Source: a virus. From it: 29,894 nt of DNA. A program made the position numbers and the translations under genes. The stretch covers positions 1 to 29,894 of the IMG/VR virus record IMGVR_UViG_3300048809_000020, one strand, 5' to 3'. The notes under the pieces are model-generated. The model ran no database searches. It was not told the DNA's origin and worked only from the letters and a program-made list of their open reading frames with translations. Positions 1 through 6,334 of this stretch are shown here, one piece after another (within the stretch, counting starts at the first letter, position 1; each line of letters opens with the position of its first letter).

Positions 1-72
1 CTTCATCTGGAACTGGCGTTCCTCTTTCTTCTTGTCGAGTTCCGCGCCGATGAGCTCGCCTAAAAGACCCAC
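1..72 (-). CDS. Start of an unidentified gene, cut by the window edge
   Basis: Only the first 24 codons are present. The start is GTG at 70-72, directly after the TAA of the upstream gene (TAAGTG junction). An AGGAG ribosome binding site sits 7 nt before it, within the end of the upstream gene. The peptide begins MGLLGELIGAELDKKKEERQ and is predicted to be helical: a short hydrophobic stretch followed by a strongly charged Lys/Glu segment. The strong ribosome binding site and gapless junction argue that this is a real gene. In this position, downstream of the tail genes, it could be another internal virion or tail protein, but 24 residues do not identify it. Confidence 0.7.
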   Translation of the reverse strand, partial: MGLLGELIGAELDKKKEERQFQMK

Positions 73-339
73 TTACTTACTCCTGGATTTCCGGTACTTT
101 CGCGCCTGCTTGCGTGTCAAGACCAACTCACCCTTTTTCAACCGCGCGAGGCCAGTCTTGCGAACCTTTCCGCCGCTGTGATACTTCGGAGGATTGTCCG
201 TGCTGCTGGGTGAATCACTCGGCGTGTCGGATTTGCTTTGCGCCAATTTTCGCTTGAGCAGACCCGGCTTCCCGGAACTTTTCCCCTGGGAATAATCGGC
301 CTTGGAATCGTAATAGTCAGACGGGTTGGTGTCGGGCAT
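73..339 (-). CDS. Small basic phage protein with a GGKV...GELVLT tail motif
   Basis: An 88-aa protein. The N-terminal half is hydrophilic, low-complexity and rich in Ser, Asp, Lys and Pro. The C-terminal third carries YHSGGKVRKTGLARLKKGEL followed by VLT and a Lys/Arg-rich end. The pattern 'GGxV.xTG.a.L..GE.Vlt' is one I know from small phage proteins and from the C-termini of some tail proteins, where its exact job is not settled. The start is ATG with a perfect AGGAGG 3 nt upstream. The gene follows the 194-aa gene by only 7 nt and touches the next gene without a gap, so it belongs to the same operon. It is probably a virion or tail-associated protein; the function is unproven. Confidence 0.75.
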   Translation of the reverse strand: MPDTNPSDYYDSKADYSQGKSSGKPGLLKRKLAQSKSDTPSDSPSSTDNPPKYHSGGKVRKTGLARLKKGELVLTRKQARKYRKSRSK

Positions 340-346
340 CGACCTC

Positions 347-931
347 CTAGATAAGTGCCGACATGAACTGGGAGCCTATGAGCGTGTTGGCTAGTCCGAA
401 TTCCATGCCCTGCTGCTGAATGTTTTGCCCGCGCTGTGCTAACGCCGCATTGAGCGCCGTCTGCGTTTCCCCTGCGCCCGCCGCTGTTTCCCCGAGCCCC
501 AATTTCGCAAGCTCTCCGGCGATTCCAGCGCTTTCCTCGGCCGCCTGCGGCCGAAGCCGCTGAAGCAGTTTGGCGACGTCACCGGCCTGCGAATACTCCG
601 ACTGCGCCGTAGCCTCGTTCGTTCCACCGCTACGCGCTCCTGTCGCCGCAAGCTGCTTGCGCCGCGCCCGGTACTGCGAGAGAATGTCGGACTTCTCCGG
701 CGCGATGGCCGATTCCATCTCAGCCTTGTTCCCGCTCAGGATGCTCTGCCAGTAATCCTGCGCCGGCGCAAAGTCCTGGACACCAGCCGAGTAGTTAGCC
801 TGCCCCTGGCCGAACGTTCCCTGTCCCTGATTGCTCAGAACGCCTTCGAGCGATTGGAGAAAATTCGTGGCGGAGTTCCCGCCCGTGGCGGGCGGATCGG
901 TGATGCCGTACGAGTTCGGCGTGGCTGCCAT
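347..931 (-). CDS. Putative internal virion or tail-tip protein, alpha-helical
   Basis: A 194-aa protein rich in Ala, Gln, Gly and Glu. A Gly/Gln/Asn-rich N-terminus (about residues 1-60) precedes long predicted amphipathic helices: an Ala-Pro-Glu/Arg-rich stretch near 75-100, RSGGTNEATAQSEYSQAG near 100-117, then an Ala/Glu/Gln helix to the C-terminus. Proteins with an 'APE...QY...R..GG.N' core and a helical tail occur downstream of the nozzle gene in environmental podoviruses, where they are suspected to be ejection or tail-tip proteins; that assignment here is inference. The ATG follows the upstream stop directly (TAAATG). No strong ribosome binding site is visible, so translation is probably coupled to the preceding gene. 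Confidence 0.75.
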   Translation of the reverse strand: MAATPNSYGITDPPATGGNSATNFLQSLEGVLSNQGQGTFGQGQANYSAGVQDFAPAQDYWQSILSGNKAEMESAIAPEKSDILSQYRARRKQLAATGARSGGTNEATAQSEYSQAGDVAKLLQRLRPQAAEESAGIAGELAKLGLGETAAGAGETQTALNAALAQRGQNIQQQGMEFGLANTLIGSQFMSALI

Positions 932-1303
932 TTACTGTTTGCTCAATTCCAGATTGACGATAACCGTTCCCCCGGTGGGCGTTTGCAAATATCGCAGAGC
1001 GATGCTCACATTGTTGAAATCAGAGCGCGACGTGTCGCTCTGTCCCACGAGGCTGATACCTTTCTGAACCACGCCGCCGACCGTGCTCCCGACGTTTGAA
1101 TTGCCCATGCGAACCGTGGCTCCGGCGCTCGTTTCGGGATCGACCTGCACGGTCATTTCGCGCCACTGACGCGAGAGGGACCCGGCGACCAAGCCAAGTT
1201 TAGTCTCGATCAGCGTCGCGATGTTCTGCGCGGTGGCTGTGACCGTTACGCTGACAGCCAAGTAGTCTTGGCTGATCTGCTGGTTCTGCACTTCGTTCGC
1301 CAT
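932..1303 (-). CDS. Small hypothetical virion protein (123 aa)
   Basis: A 123-aa soluble protein with alternating hydrophobic and polar residues typical of beta strands: SVTVTATAQ near 18-26, Trp-Arg-Glu-Met-Thr-Val near 47-52, and a final strand GTVIVNLELSKQ. No signal peptide or membrane segment is present. An AGGAG lies 12 nt before the ATG, a long spacing, inside the overlapping remnant reading frame at 1308-1395. The stop touches the ATG of the next gene. I do not recognise the family. Its place among late virion genes suggests a small structural protein, for example a fibre accessory or decoration protein, but nothing in the sequence proves this. Confidence 0.7.
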   Translation of the reverse strand: MANEVQNQQISQDYLAVSVTVTATAQNIATLIETKLGLVAGSLSRQWREMTVQVDPETSAGATVRMGNSNVGSTVGGVVQKGISLVGQSDTSRSDFNNVSIALRYLQTPTGGTVIVNLELSKQ

Positions 1304-1307
1304 GAGC

Positions 1308-1395
1308 TTATTCTACTCCTGCCTTCGGCTCCTGCGCCATCAGCGGAAGCGTTCCCGCTGCGATCAGGTAACCGTCGGAGAAGGAGTTTTTTCAT
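1308..1395 (-). pseudogene. Possible frame-disrupted 28-aa micro-gene
   Basis: Between the stop of the 67-aa gene and the start of the 123-aa gene lies an ATG in an ATGA overlap with the preceding stop, followed by AAAAAA. Read straight through, this ATG enters a frame with no good protein character. One base fewer in the A-run would give MKNSFSDGYL and then IAAGTLPLMAQEPKAGVE, ending in TAA 4 nt before the next ATG. That frame has normal codon use and contains the next gene's AGGAG. Possible explanations are a real one-base change, a sequencing or assembly error in the homopolymer, or slippage on A6. The frame may also be fortuitous. Confidence 0.35.
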
Positions 1396-1595
1396 TTTGC
1401 GGATTTCAGGATCGTTCTCTGCGGCTGAGCGGGCACAATCTCAATTCGAAAACCTTTGAGCCCGCACGCTAAAACCAGCCGGGTATGTTCATCTTCAAGG
1501 CTTCGATATGCTTTCCGTAACACGGCCAACTGCTCTCTCATAGCGCTCATCTCTTCACGCTCCCGATTCCGCGCCTTTGCGCTGAGTATCAGCAT
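1392..1595 (-). CDS. Small coiled-coil protein
   Basis: A 67-aa protein starting with ATG at 1593-1595, 7 nt inside the end of the upstream secreted-protein gene. A GGGGCGGGA stretch just before it could serve as ribosome binding site. A further in-frame ATG 30 nt upstream would extend the protein but lies deeper within the neighbour and is less likely. Residues about 8-45 are rich in Arg, Glu and Leu with heptad-like spacing and should form a coiled coil. The end, about residues 47-60, is a short beta-prone stretch containing FRIEIVPAQPQ. No family is recognised. Overlap with both neighbours indicates translational coupling. Confidence 0.6.
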   Translation of the reverse strand: MLILSAKARNREREEMSAMREQLAVLRKAYRSLEDEHTRLVLACGLKGFRIEIVPAQPQRTILKSAK

Positions 1596-2359
1596 GGTCC
1601 CGCCCCGAGCAGCGTCATAGTACAAGTCTTCGCCACTGCACCAGATGCCTTTAATGCCGTTACGATCATCGATCCCGAGTTCGTGCCAACCAAAGACATC
1701 GCGGCCGTAATTCCAGAAGTGTTGGTAGGGGCAACTATGTATTCAACTTGTAGGTTCGCGCCGAGATTCCCGTTATGCTGCGTTGCATTCGCCGGGATTG
1801 AGGACGCCGAGCCTCCGATATTCCCCGCCGTGGACGTGCCCCCATAGATGCTCGATACCGATGCGATTACCACATCGGTCGCATTGATTGTGAAGGTTCC
1901 CGAAGTGACGGGACTGGATGAATATGTGGCGCTATTCGTGGCGCTTACACAGGAAGAGGATGCCGTTCCGGTTACGTCAAACCCTACGCCAGCGATGGTG
2001 TCGTTTTGGCTGTAACTCCCCGAGAGCGTGACCGTGATCGTATCCGGACTCCCGGCTTTTGCATTGCAGACATAAAAATCCTGGTGATTATCAGCACCAT
2101 TGACAATGTTGCCCGGAGCGGTCGCCGTCCAGGAATTTCCCGCTGAATCGCTGACCGAGATCGTATTGGTGAAATTCTCGTAAAAATCCGTGCTGACCAG
2201 GATTGCATCTCCGGCGCTAACGGTCAGCGTAAACGTAATGCAGCCGTTCGGGCTTGTGCAGGAGTAAAGCGTATTTCCCGCGTTGCCGTTGACATGGGCG
2301 ACGGTGATCGCACTCCAACAAGGCAGGGCGAGCGCGAGGATGAGAAGCAGGCGTTTCAT
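1589..2359 (-). CDS. Secreted beta-rich protein, probable extracellular or virion surface role
   Basis: A 256-aa protein with a clear signal peptide: MKRLLLILALALPCWSA, with likely cleavage near residue 17. The mature part is Ser/Thr/Gly/Asn-rich with repeated short strands, as in extracellular beta-sandwich or beta-helix domains. About six cysteines are spread along it, including a pair near 34-40, which would suit disulfides outside the cytoplasm. The C-terminus ends in TCTMTLLGAGPC, a terminal Cys-bracketed peptide. The start overlaps the previous stop as ATGA. This is the third of three adjacent secreted proteins. It could be a host-derived surface protein, a superinfection-exclusion factor or a virion ornament; I cannot choose between these. 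Confidence 0.8.
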   Translation of the reverse strand: MKRLLLILALALPCWSAITVAHVNGNAGNTLYSCTSPNGCITFTLTVSAGDAILVSTDFYENFTNTISVSDSAGNSWTATAPGNIVNGADNHQDFYVCNAKAGSPDTITVTLSGSYSQNDTIAGVGFDVTGTASSSCVSATNSATYSSSPVTSGTFTINATDVVIASVSSIYGGTSTAGNIGGSASSIPANATQHNGNLGANLQVEYIVAPTNTSGITAAMSLVGTNSGSMIVTALKASGAVAKTCTMTLLGAGPC

Positions 2360-2841
2360 TGTTGAACGTAAGTAATCGAGCCGCTAACCTGCCCGGACCC
2401 GCTGGAGCTATAACAGATATTGTCCGCGGCCGTATTGTCGCGCATTACCGCAGCCGCGCCATTTCCAAGCGTGAAACCACCATTCGCGGCAAGATTCGCT
2501 CCATTGGCGGCCGCCGCCGATGACGTGTTTGTCCCAAACAGGGAGCCGTGAATGGTTGTCCCGCAATTGGTTCCTGTAGCTGAGATCAAATTGATATTCT
2601 GGGCCGTCGCCGAAATGAGAAAAATCGAGCAGACATAAGTGTGGAGCGAGGTGGTGCCTGTGATGATCGTCGTCAGGCTCGACGTCGCCTCTGAGATGGG
2701 CAGGTAATTGATCGTCGCCGTCTGGCACGGATTGGCTACCAGCGCGCTGCCGGCGATCTGCGAGGTATTGATTGGCTGCTGCGCTGGCACGAGCGCCAAA
2801 ATCAGGAACAATCCGAAAATAACGAAAGCCGCACGCCGCAT
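2356..2841 (-). CDS. Secreted small protein of a phage-associated beta-sandwich type
   Basis: A 161-aa protein. The start chosen is ATG 2839-2841, with AAGGAG 6 nt upstream and a signal peptide right at the N-terminus (MRRAAFVIFGLFLILALVPA, cleavage before QQP). An in-frame ATG further upstream would run into the previous gene and bury the signal. The mature part has Cys residues at the start (NPCQTA), in the middle (YVCSIF, TNCGTT) and near the end (NICYSSSG), and closes with GSITYVQQ. I recognise this layout ('vC.i.l.sa.a....i.gtg..C...l.G...laan.Gf..g.g......CysssGs..v.G.itY.q') from uncharacterised proteins in environmental phages; their function is not known to me. Its stop overlaps the next ATG. 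Confidence 0.8.
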   Translation of the reverse strand: MRRAAFVIFGLFLILALVPAQQPINTSQIAGSALVANPCQTATINYLPISEATSSLTTIITGTTSLHTYVCSIFLISATAQNINLISATGTNCGTTIHGSLFGTNTSSAAAANGANLAANGGFTLGNGAAAVMRDNTAADNICYSSSGSGQVSGSITYVQQ

Positions 2842-2854
2842 CCTAGACTCCTTA

Positions 2855-3442
2855 TTACTGGAAGTATGCCGATACCGAAAAGGTGGTCGTACAGCCGGTC
2901 GTGGTCGCGCCCGAATCAGCGGTAGCTCCGGCATAGCCGATTCCGGTTGCAAAGTTTTCGAGAGCAATAACGCCTGGAGGAATAACTACCGTGACGCCCG
3001 CTTGGACCAGGTACGAATCGATAACCGAGGTCCCGGCCGTAGGTGTACCCGCCGTGTTGAATACCTGGAGCCAACAGGGGATAGTCCCGCTATTCCCAAG
3101 CACCAGCCCGTAAAGATTCCCAGCGCTCGCCTTGATAGACCCCGCCGCAGCCGAGGAATTGTGGTATTTCGTAAAGGCATACGTCGAAGACGTACTGGGG
3201 CCGAAACTGGTGGTTGTGGCCACCGTATTCGTCACGTAGGCATTGACACCCGGCACCAGGACCGCGCCCGGCGACGTGCCATAGTTCGCCATTGAGCCGA
3301 GCGTGCCGCCCGCCCACGTGCTTACGCTAGTGAGCCACGCCGCCGCGTTCGAGGCTTGCGGCCCCTGCGATACCGGCTGCTGCGCCCAAATGACGACGCC
3401 CGTCAAGAGCATCGCCAGTGCAATTCTGAAATGATTCTTCAT
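2855..3442 (-). CDS. Secreted beta-rich protein of phage-associated family
   Basis: A 195-aa protein with signal peptide MKNHFRIALAMLLTGVVIWA, likely cleaved before QQPVSQ. The C-terminal half carries YGLVLGNSG, LQVFNTAGTPTAGT, and a closing stretch that ends in FSVSAYFQ. This pattern (a strand giving 'l.v.n......ylqvfn....p..Gt', then 'f.tGi..a...t....tt') is familiar from small hypothetical virion-type proteins of environmental phages. The familiar versions usually lack a signal peptide, so the leader here is noteworthy. It lies 13 nt before the next secreted-protein gene. Export, or insertion in the host envelope, before virion release is the simplest reading; function unknown. Confidence 0.8.
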   Translation of the reverse strand: MKNHFRIALAMLLTGVVIWAQQPVSQGPQASNAAAWLTSVSTWAGGTLGSMANYGTSPGAVLVPGVNAYVTNTVATTTSFGPSTSSTYAFTKYHNSSAAAGSIKASAGNLYGLVLGNSGTIPCWLQVFNTAGTPTAGTSVIDSYLVQAGVTVVIPPGVIALENFATGIGYAGATADSGATTTGCTTTFSVSAYFQ

Positions 3443-3451
3443 GCTGTCTCC

Positions 3452-4006
3452 TTACGTGTTCTCATACGCTACTCCCTGCCCGCCTGCGGCTGAACTGGCC
3501 CATTGAACCGCTCCGGTCCACATCTGATCGATGTATGGCGAACTCGATCCGTCATTCGAACTGCCGCCCGCGGGCAAGATCAAGTGATAATTGGCCGCGT
3601 TTGCCGTACCCGTTCCGAACAGAATGTACAGTCGCGTAGTGCCCGTGTTCTGGATTGTCAACCGCACGCGAGCCGCATTCGCCGCGAGAGCCGTAGCGGA
3701 AGCGGTTCCAACAGTAGTCGGCCCCGCAGCGCTCGCCGTGCTGCTCTGGGTTGGCGTTACCGTCACGGACGCTGCCACTGCAAGCTTTCTTGTACCTGGC
3801 GATAACTGGACGATGAGCAATTCACCGCTAGTAGGATCTTCGCCCATGATTGGCGTACCAGTAGATACGCCAGCCTGAAATGCCGATTCATCCGTTGCCG
3901 CAGTCCCGCCGCTGCCACCATTTATCACATGGACGTCCAGGCCCCCATCGGAAGGGTTGACTGTAACTAATGCGCCAAACTTGTCCTGGATTTGTACCTG
4001 GCTCAC
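3452..4006 (-). CDS. Putative virion surface protein, beta-rich (184 aa)
   Basis: A 184-aa protein starting with GTG in a GTGA overlap with the stop of the 40-aa membrane protein gene. GGAGAG lies 7 nt before the start. The N-terminus MSQVQIQDKFGALVTVNPSD and following Gly-rich linker suggest a small folded head. The C-terminal half, about residues 100-184, reads as a beta-sandwich with RLTIQNTGTTRLYILFGTGT and a Pro-Ala-Gly-Gly-Ser loop. I associate that 'N.G...lyi.fG.....a....l.aG' style with phage head-fibre or tail-accessory proteins. There is no signal peptide, unlike the next three genes. A structural role is inferred from context and fold style. Confidence 0.75.
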   Translation of the reverse strand: MSQVQIQDKFGALVTVNPSDGGLDVHVINGGSGGTAATDESAFQAGVSTGTPIMGEDPTSGELLIVQLSPGTRKLAVAASVTVTPTQSSTASAAGPTTVGTASATALAANAARVRLTIQNTGTTRLYILFGTGTANAANYHLILPAGGSSNDGSSSPYIDQMWTGAVQWASSAAGGQGVAYENT

Positions 4007-4125
4007 CTGCCCACTCTCCAGTGGCGTACCTGCCGTTCAGCGAAATTCCTAACTCGCAGCAGACCCCGTGCGAGCACCGGCGAAGCCAGGATTACGAGGC
4101 ATGCTGTGATAATATGTTGCTCCAT
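4003..4125 (-). CDS. 40-aa single-span membrane protein
   Basis: A short gene: ATG 4123-4125 to TGA 4003-4005. The peptide is MEQHIITACLVILASPVLAR followed by a basic tail (GLLRVRNFAERQVRHWRVGR). Residues about 5-23 are hydrophobic enough for one membrane span, with Arg residues after it, suggesting N-out/C-in by the positive-inside rule. A cleavable signal ending ...SPVLA is also conceivable. The 4-nt GTGA overlap with the following gene is the main evidence that it is translated. A purine-rich ACGGGA lies about 8 nt before the ATG. It could be a small holin-type, antiholin-type or regulatory membrane peptide; no family is recognised. Confidence 0.6.
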   Translation of the reverse strand: MEQHIITACLVILASPVLARGLLRVRNFAERQVRHWRVGR

Positions 4126-4161
4126 GTCAGAATCCCGTCCCATTCGCCAAGCGCTATCAGA

Positions 4162-4515
4162 TTACTGCTGTCCGTAGTTGGGGAACAACGAGCGCATGGC
4201 GACGCCTCCCTCGTACATGTACATATAGCCGATTACGTCCCGCTTCCGATCCGGGGTGAGCGCATTCCAAACAAAGTCCGGTAGGCTGATGTAGCTCCAG
4301 CGCTCGACGCCGGTTCGCGTCTTGTACCCGATCTTGTCAATGACGCGGATCGTGGTCGCGATGGGGTCGCCCAGGAGCTTCGCCGTGTAGTAAGTCCGCG
4401 GGCCAGCCGTGAACGGATCACCCTGCACGTAATCCGTGCCCAGAACAAGCGCGGCCTCTTCAGCTACGTCAGTTGTGAAAGCAGCGGGATTGTTGTTCTG
4501 ATCGGCGCGGCTCAC
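4162..4515 (-). CDS. Conserved-looking phage protein (117 aa), function unknown
   Basis: A 117-aa soluble protein. Landmarks are NNNPAAFTTD near the start, LGTDYVQGDPFTAGPRTYYT near 26-45, AKLLGDPIATTIRVID near 45-60, RWSYISLPDFVWNAL near 72-86 and a C-terminal MYMYEGGVAMRSLFP. The many aromatic residues and the 'EGG' near the end give it a compact, well-conserved look. I have an impression of related small proteins near the lysis genes of other environmental phages but cannot name a function. The start overlaps the stop of the candidate holin gene upstream by 4 nt. The gene is probably part of a small lysis or accessory cassette. Confidence 0.7.
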   Translation of the reverse strand: MSRADQNNNPAAFTTDVAEEAALVLGTDYVQGDPFTAGPRTYYTAKLLGDPIATTIRVIDKIGYKTRTGVERWSYISLPDFVWNALTPDRKRDVIGYMYMYEGGVAMRSLFPNYGQQ

Positions 4516-4751
4516 GGGGTAGTTGACGGTTTTGGATCGGTAGCGACGCGGGCGACAGCCTCCGGCGTTTGTCCAACCGTGCCGCCAGTCACGTTGGATT
4601 GCTTCGTGACCAAGCCAAGCAATCCCAGGATGATAGCTGTCTGCACCCCGCGATCCTTGATGGCCGCCAACCAGTCGCCATGGAAGCTGGATGCCTGAAT
4701 GACGCCCAGCACCACAGAAGCAACTCCGATCAGTATCGGCTTCCAGTTCAT
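4512..4751 (-). CDS. Small membrane protein, holin-like candidate
   Basis: A 79-aa protein beginning MNWKPILIGVASVVLGVIQA with one confident membrane span (about residues 5-20) and a second hydrophobic stretch near 36-48 (VQTAIILGLLGLV). The end, KQSNVTGGTVGQTPEA, resembles the 'K..NvTGGtv' tail of small phage membrane proteins often found in lysis regions. Size and topology fit a class II type holin, but that is inference. The start is uncertain. ATG 4749-4751 has no close ribosome binding site, and the same frame stays protein-like for about 30 codons upstream (RIVLKEIPELEKITLSVP) with an AAGGAG before a TTG. A longer form starting at TTG near 4787 is possible. Confidence 0.65.
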   Translation of the reverse strand: MNWKPILIGVASVVLGVIQASSFHGDWLAAIKDRGVQTAIILGLLGLVTKQSNVTGGTVGQTPEAVARVATDPKPSTTP

Positions 4752-4843
4752 AGGAACGGACAATGTTATTTTCTCCAACTCCGGAATCTCCTTGAGAACG
4801 ATTCTGACACCTTTCAGCCGCCCGATCTCGATCCGCCGGACGG

Positions 4844-5500
4844 CTACTGAGGGAGAAGTATCCAAAAGATTTGCACTCCCATCAGGCTCTGGTTCTCGAT
4901 CTTCTGAAACGTCCCGCGCCCGGCTGGGTCGGCATAATTGTACTCCGGATTCGAGACGCCAACCGCGTTCGCTGGAACCGGAGCGACCGTGGAGTTGTTT
5001 GTGTCCGCGGAGTTGTACATGGCGAATCCACGATACGTGAGCGGCCCATTGATGCCGACGATGGCTGTTCCCACAAGGCTCACGGGAGCCGGAGGCGGCG
5101 GCGCGGGCGGGGTGAACGGAGGATAATCGGCGGGGTTCAGGCTGACGCTGATCGCGCCGACTGGCGGGTTGTTTGGATCGTACTCGGCGTATCCCGGGAA
5201 TTGGATTCCCGGAGCCACGCTGACGTTGGGCTGGCCCGCGTTCGGGACCCACGTATAGCCGTCAACCAGCCGGGACATCATCACAGCGGGCGCGGGTCCC
5301 CAGCCGAGCACCATGATCGGATAATCGACCACGAATCCCTGGGCCAAAAGCGAAAGCGCTTGGGCCTCGGTGAAAGGAGCGAACTGCGCGCCCTGAAGCG
5401 CCGGCGGTTGTGCCGCCCAATACTGCGCCGTCGTAACCGTAACGGCGGGATACGGGTTGGCTGAAAGTATGCAAGCGTCCGAGGTCTTGAGCGTAATCAC
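4844..5500 (-). CDS. Hypothetical proline-rich virion or accessory protein
   Basis: A 218-aa protein. GTG 5498-5500 is preferred over the TTG just before it because AAGGAG then stands 6 nt away. The N-terminal half (residues 1-90) is globular, with Trp and aromatic residues (AQYWAAQPP, MVLGWGPAPAVM). A middle segment (about 95-142) is rich in Pro, with a PPFTPPAPPPPAP linker. The C-terminal part (145-218) begins VSLVGTAIVGINGPLTYRGF and ends IFWILLPQ, again beta-like. The two-domain architecture with a Pro linker would suit a fibre-attached or surface-exposed protein. No signal peptide is present. I do not recognise the family. It lies 12 nt after a secreted protein gene. Confidence 0.7.
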   Translation of the reverse strand: MITLKTSDACILSANPYPAVTVTTAQYWAAQPPALQGAQFAPFTEAQALSLLAQGFVVDYPIMVLGWGPAPAVMMSRLVDGYTWVPNAGQPNVSVAPGIQFPGYAEYDPNNPPVGAISVSLNPADYPPFTPPAPPPPAPVSLVGTAIVGINGPLTYRGFAMYNSADTNNSTVAPVPANAVGVSNPEYNYADPAGRGTFQKIENQSLMGVQIFWILLPQ

Positions 5501-5512
5501 CAAAATCTCCTT

Positions 5513-6334
5513 TTAAGGCAAACATCCGGAATGGGCTTGGAAGTCGCAGTACCCAGCGGCGACTGCGATCTGAACCGGTACCGGCCGCATTGAATGCACT
5601 GGCAGGTCCAGTGATTTGGCGATAGCCAGGTTGACGGCAGTGCCCGCAAGCGTTCCGTGGGGCACGTCGTCGGGCACGAAGCTGGGGGACTCATCCGCGC
5701 GTAGACGCAACTGAACCGGCGGCACCGGAGGCGGCGGCGCATTCGGCGGAACCGATTCGAGCGTAAACGGGACCGCTGACTGCAGGGTGTAACCCCTGGG
5801 TGGCTTTTCCACCCACACATCGCAGTTCAGCGACTGCCCGGCCGCCAGACTAACGTTGAGCTGATCGCACGGATGGAACGTCGGCAGCGCGATCTGCGTG
5901 GCCTGAAGGAACGGCAGCACGCCCTGGTTTCCAAAAGCGACTCCGAACAGCAGGTAGGCCAGCGCCTTTGCGCCGATATGCACTGCGGAGCCAACCCCCG
6001 AAGCCAGCCCCACGCCTGCGGCCACCATCGTCAGGATATTCATTACCCTGCTCGCGGGCTCCTTCGCAAAGGATTGATTTACCAGCGCTTGTCCTTCGGA
6101 GCTTGACACTGTGGGCACCGTCGATAGTGCCAGATTGATCGTGCTGGTGTTGATGTTGACCGTTGCCGGTCCCTGATTGCTCACCTGAGCGCTCCCATGC
6201 AGCACCGGCAGCCGCGAGCCGTACAATTTCTTCGCCATCATCGATGAATCGATCACCAGCTTGCCGTTCACCACGGCCGTCTGCGACCAGCCCACGGAAT
6301 AGGCCAACAGGAAAATCAAAACCTTTTTGGTCAT
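5513..6334 (-). CDS. Exported protein with internal membrane segment
   Basis: A 273-aa protein with signal peptide MTKKVLIFLLAYSVGWSQ. A middle hydrophobic region (about residues 96-140, from MNILTMVAAGVGLASGVGSA to LLFGVAFGN) could form one or two membrane spans. Between them lies a Ser/Thr/Asn-rich exposed segment. After about residue 150 come C154 and C169, a Pro-rich linker (PPNAPPPPVPPVQ) and a C-terminal part with C261 and C270. The overall plan is an exported envelope protein with extracytoplasmic Cys pairs. It overlaps the stop of the cysteine-peptidase-fold gene by 4 nt (ATGA). A role in lysis, exclusion or receptor masking is possible; none is shown. Confidence 0.75.
   Translation of the reverse strand: MTKKVLIFLLAYSVGWSQTAVVNGKLVIDSSMMAKKLYGSRLPVLHGSAQVSNQGPATVNINTSTINLALSTVPTVSSSEGQALVNQSFAKEPASRVMNILTMVAAGVGLASGVGSAVHIGAKALAYLLFGVAFGNQGVLPFLQATQIALPTFHPCDQLNVSLAAGQSLNCDVWVEKPPRGYTLQSAVPFTLESVPPNAPPPPVPPVQLRLRADESPSFVPDDVPHGTLAGTAVNLAIAKSLDLPVHSMRPVPVQIAVAAGYCDFQAHSGCLP

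Noticed and set aside
2708-3295. 195-aa plus-strand frame opposite two secreted-protein genes
   Set aside because: Arg/Gly-rich with no domain character. The minus-strand genes here have signal peptides and ribosome binding sites.
4752-5252. Long upstream extension of the 79-aa membrane protein frame
   Set aside because: Most of it overlaps the 218-aa gene out of frame and reads as Arg/Ser/Pro-rich shadow. Only the last ~30 codons before the ATG look coding, which is noted under that gene.
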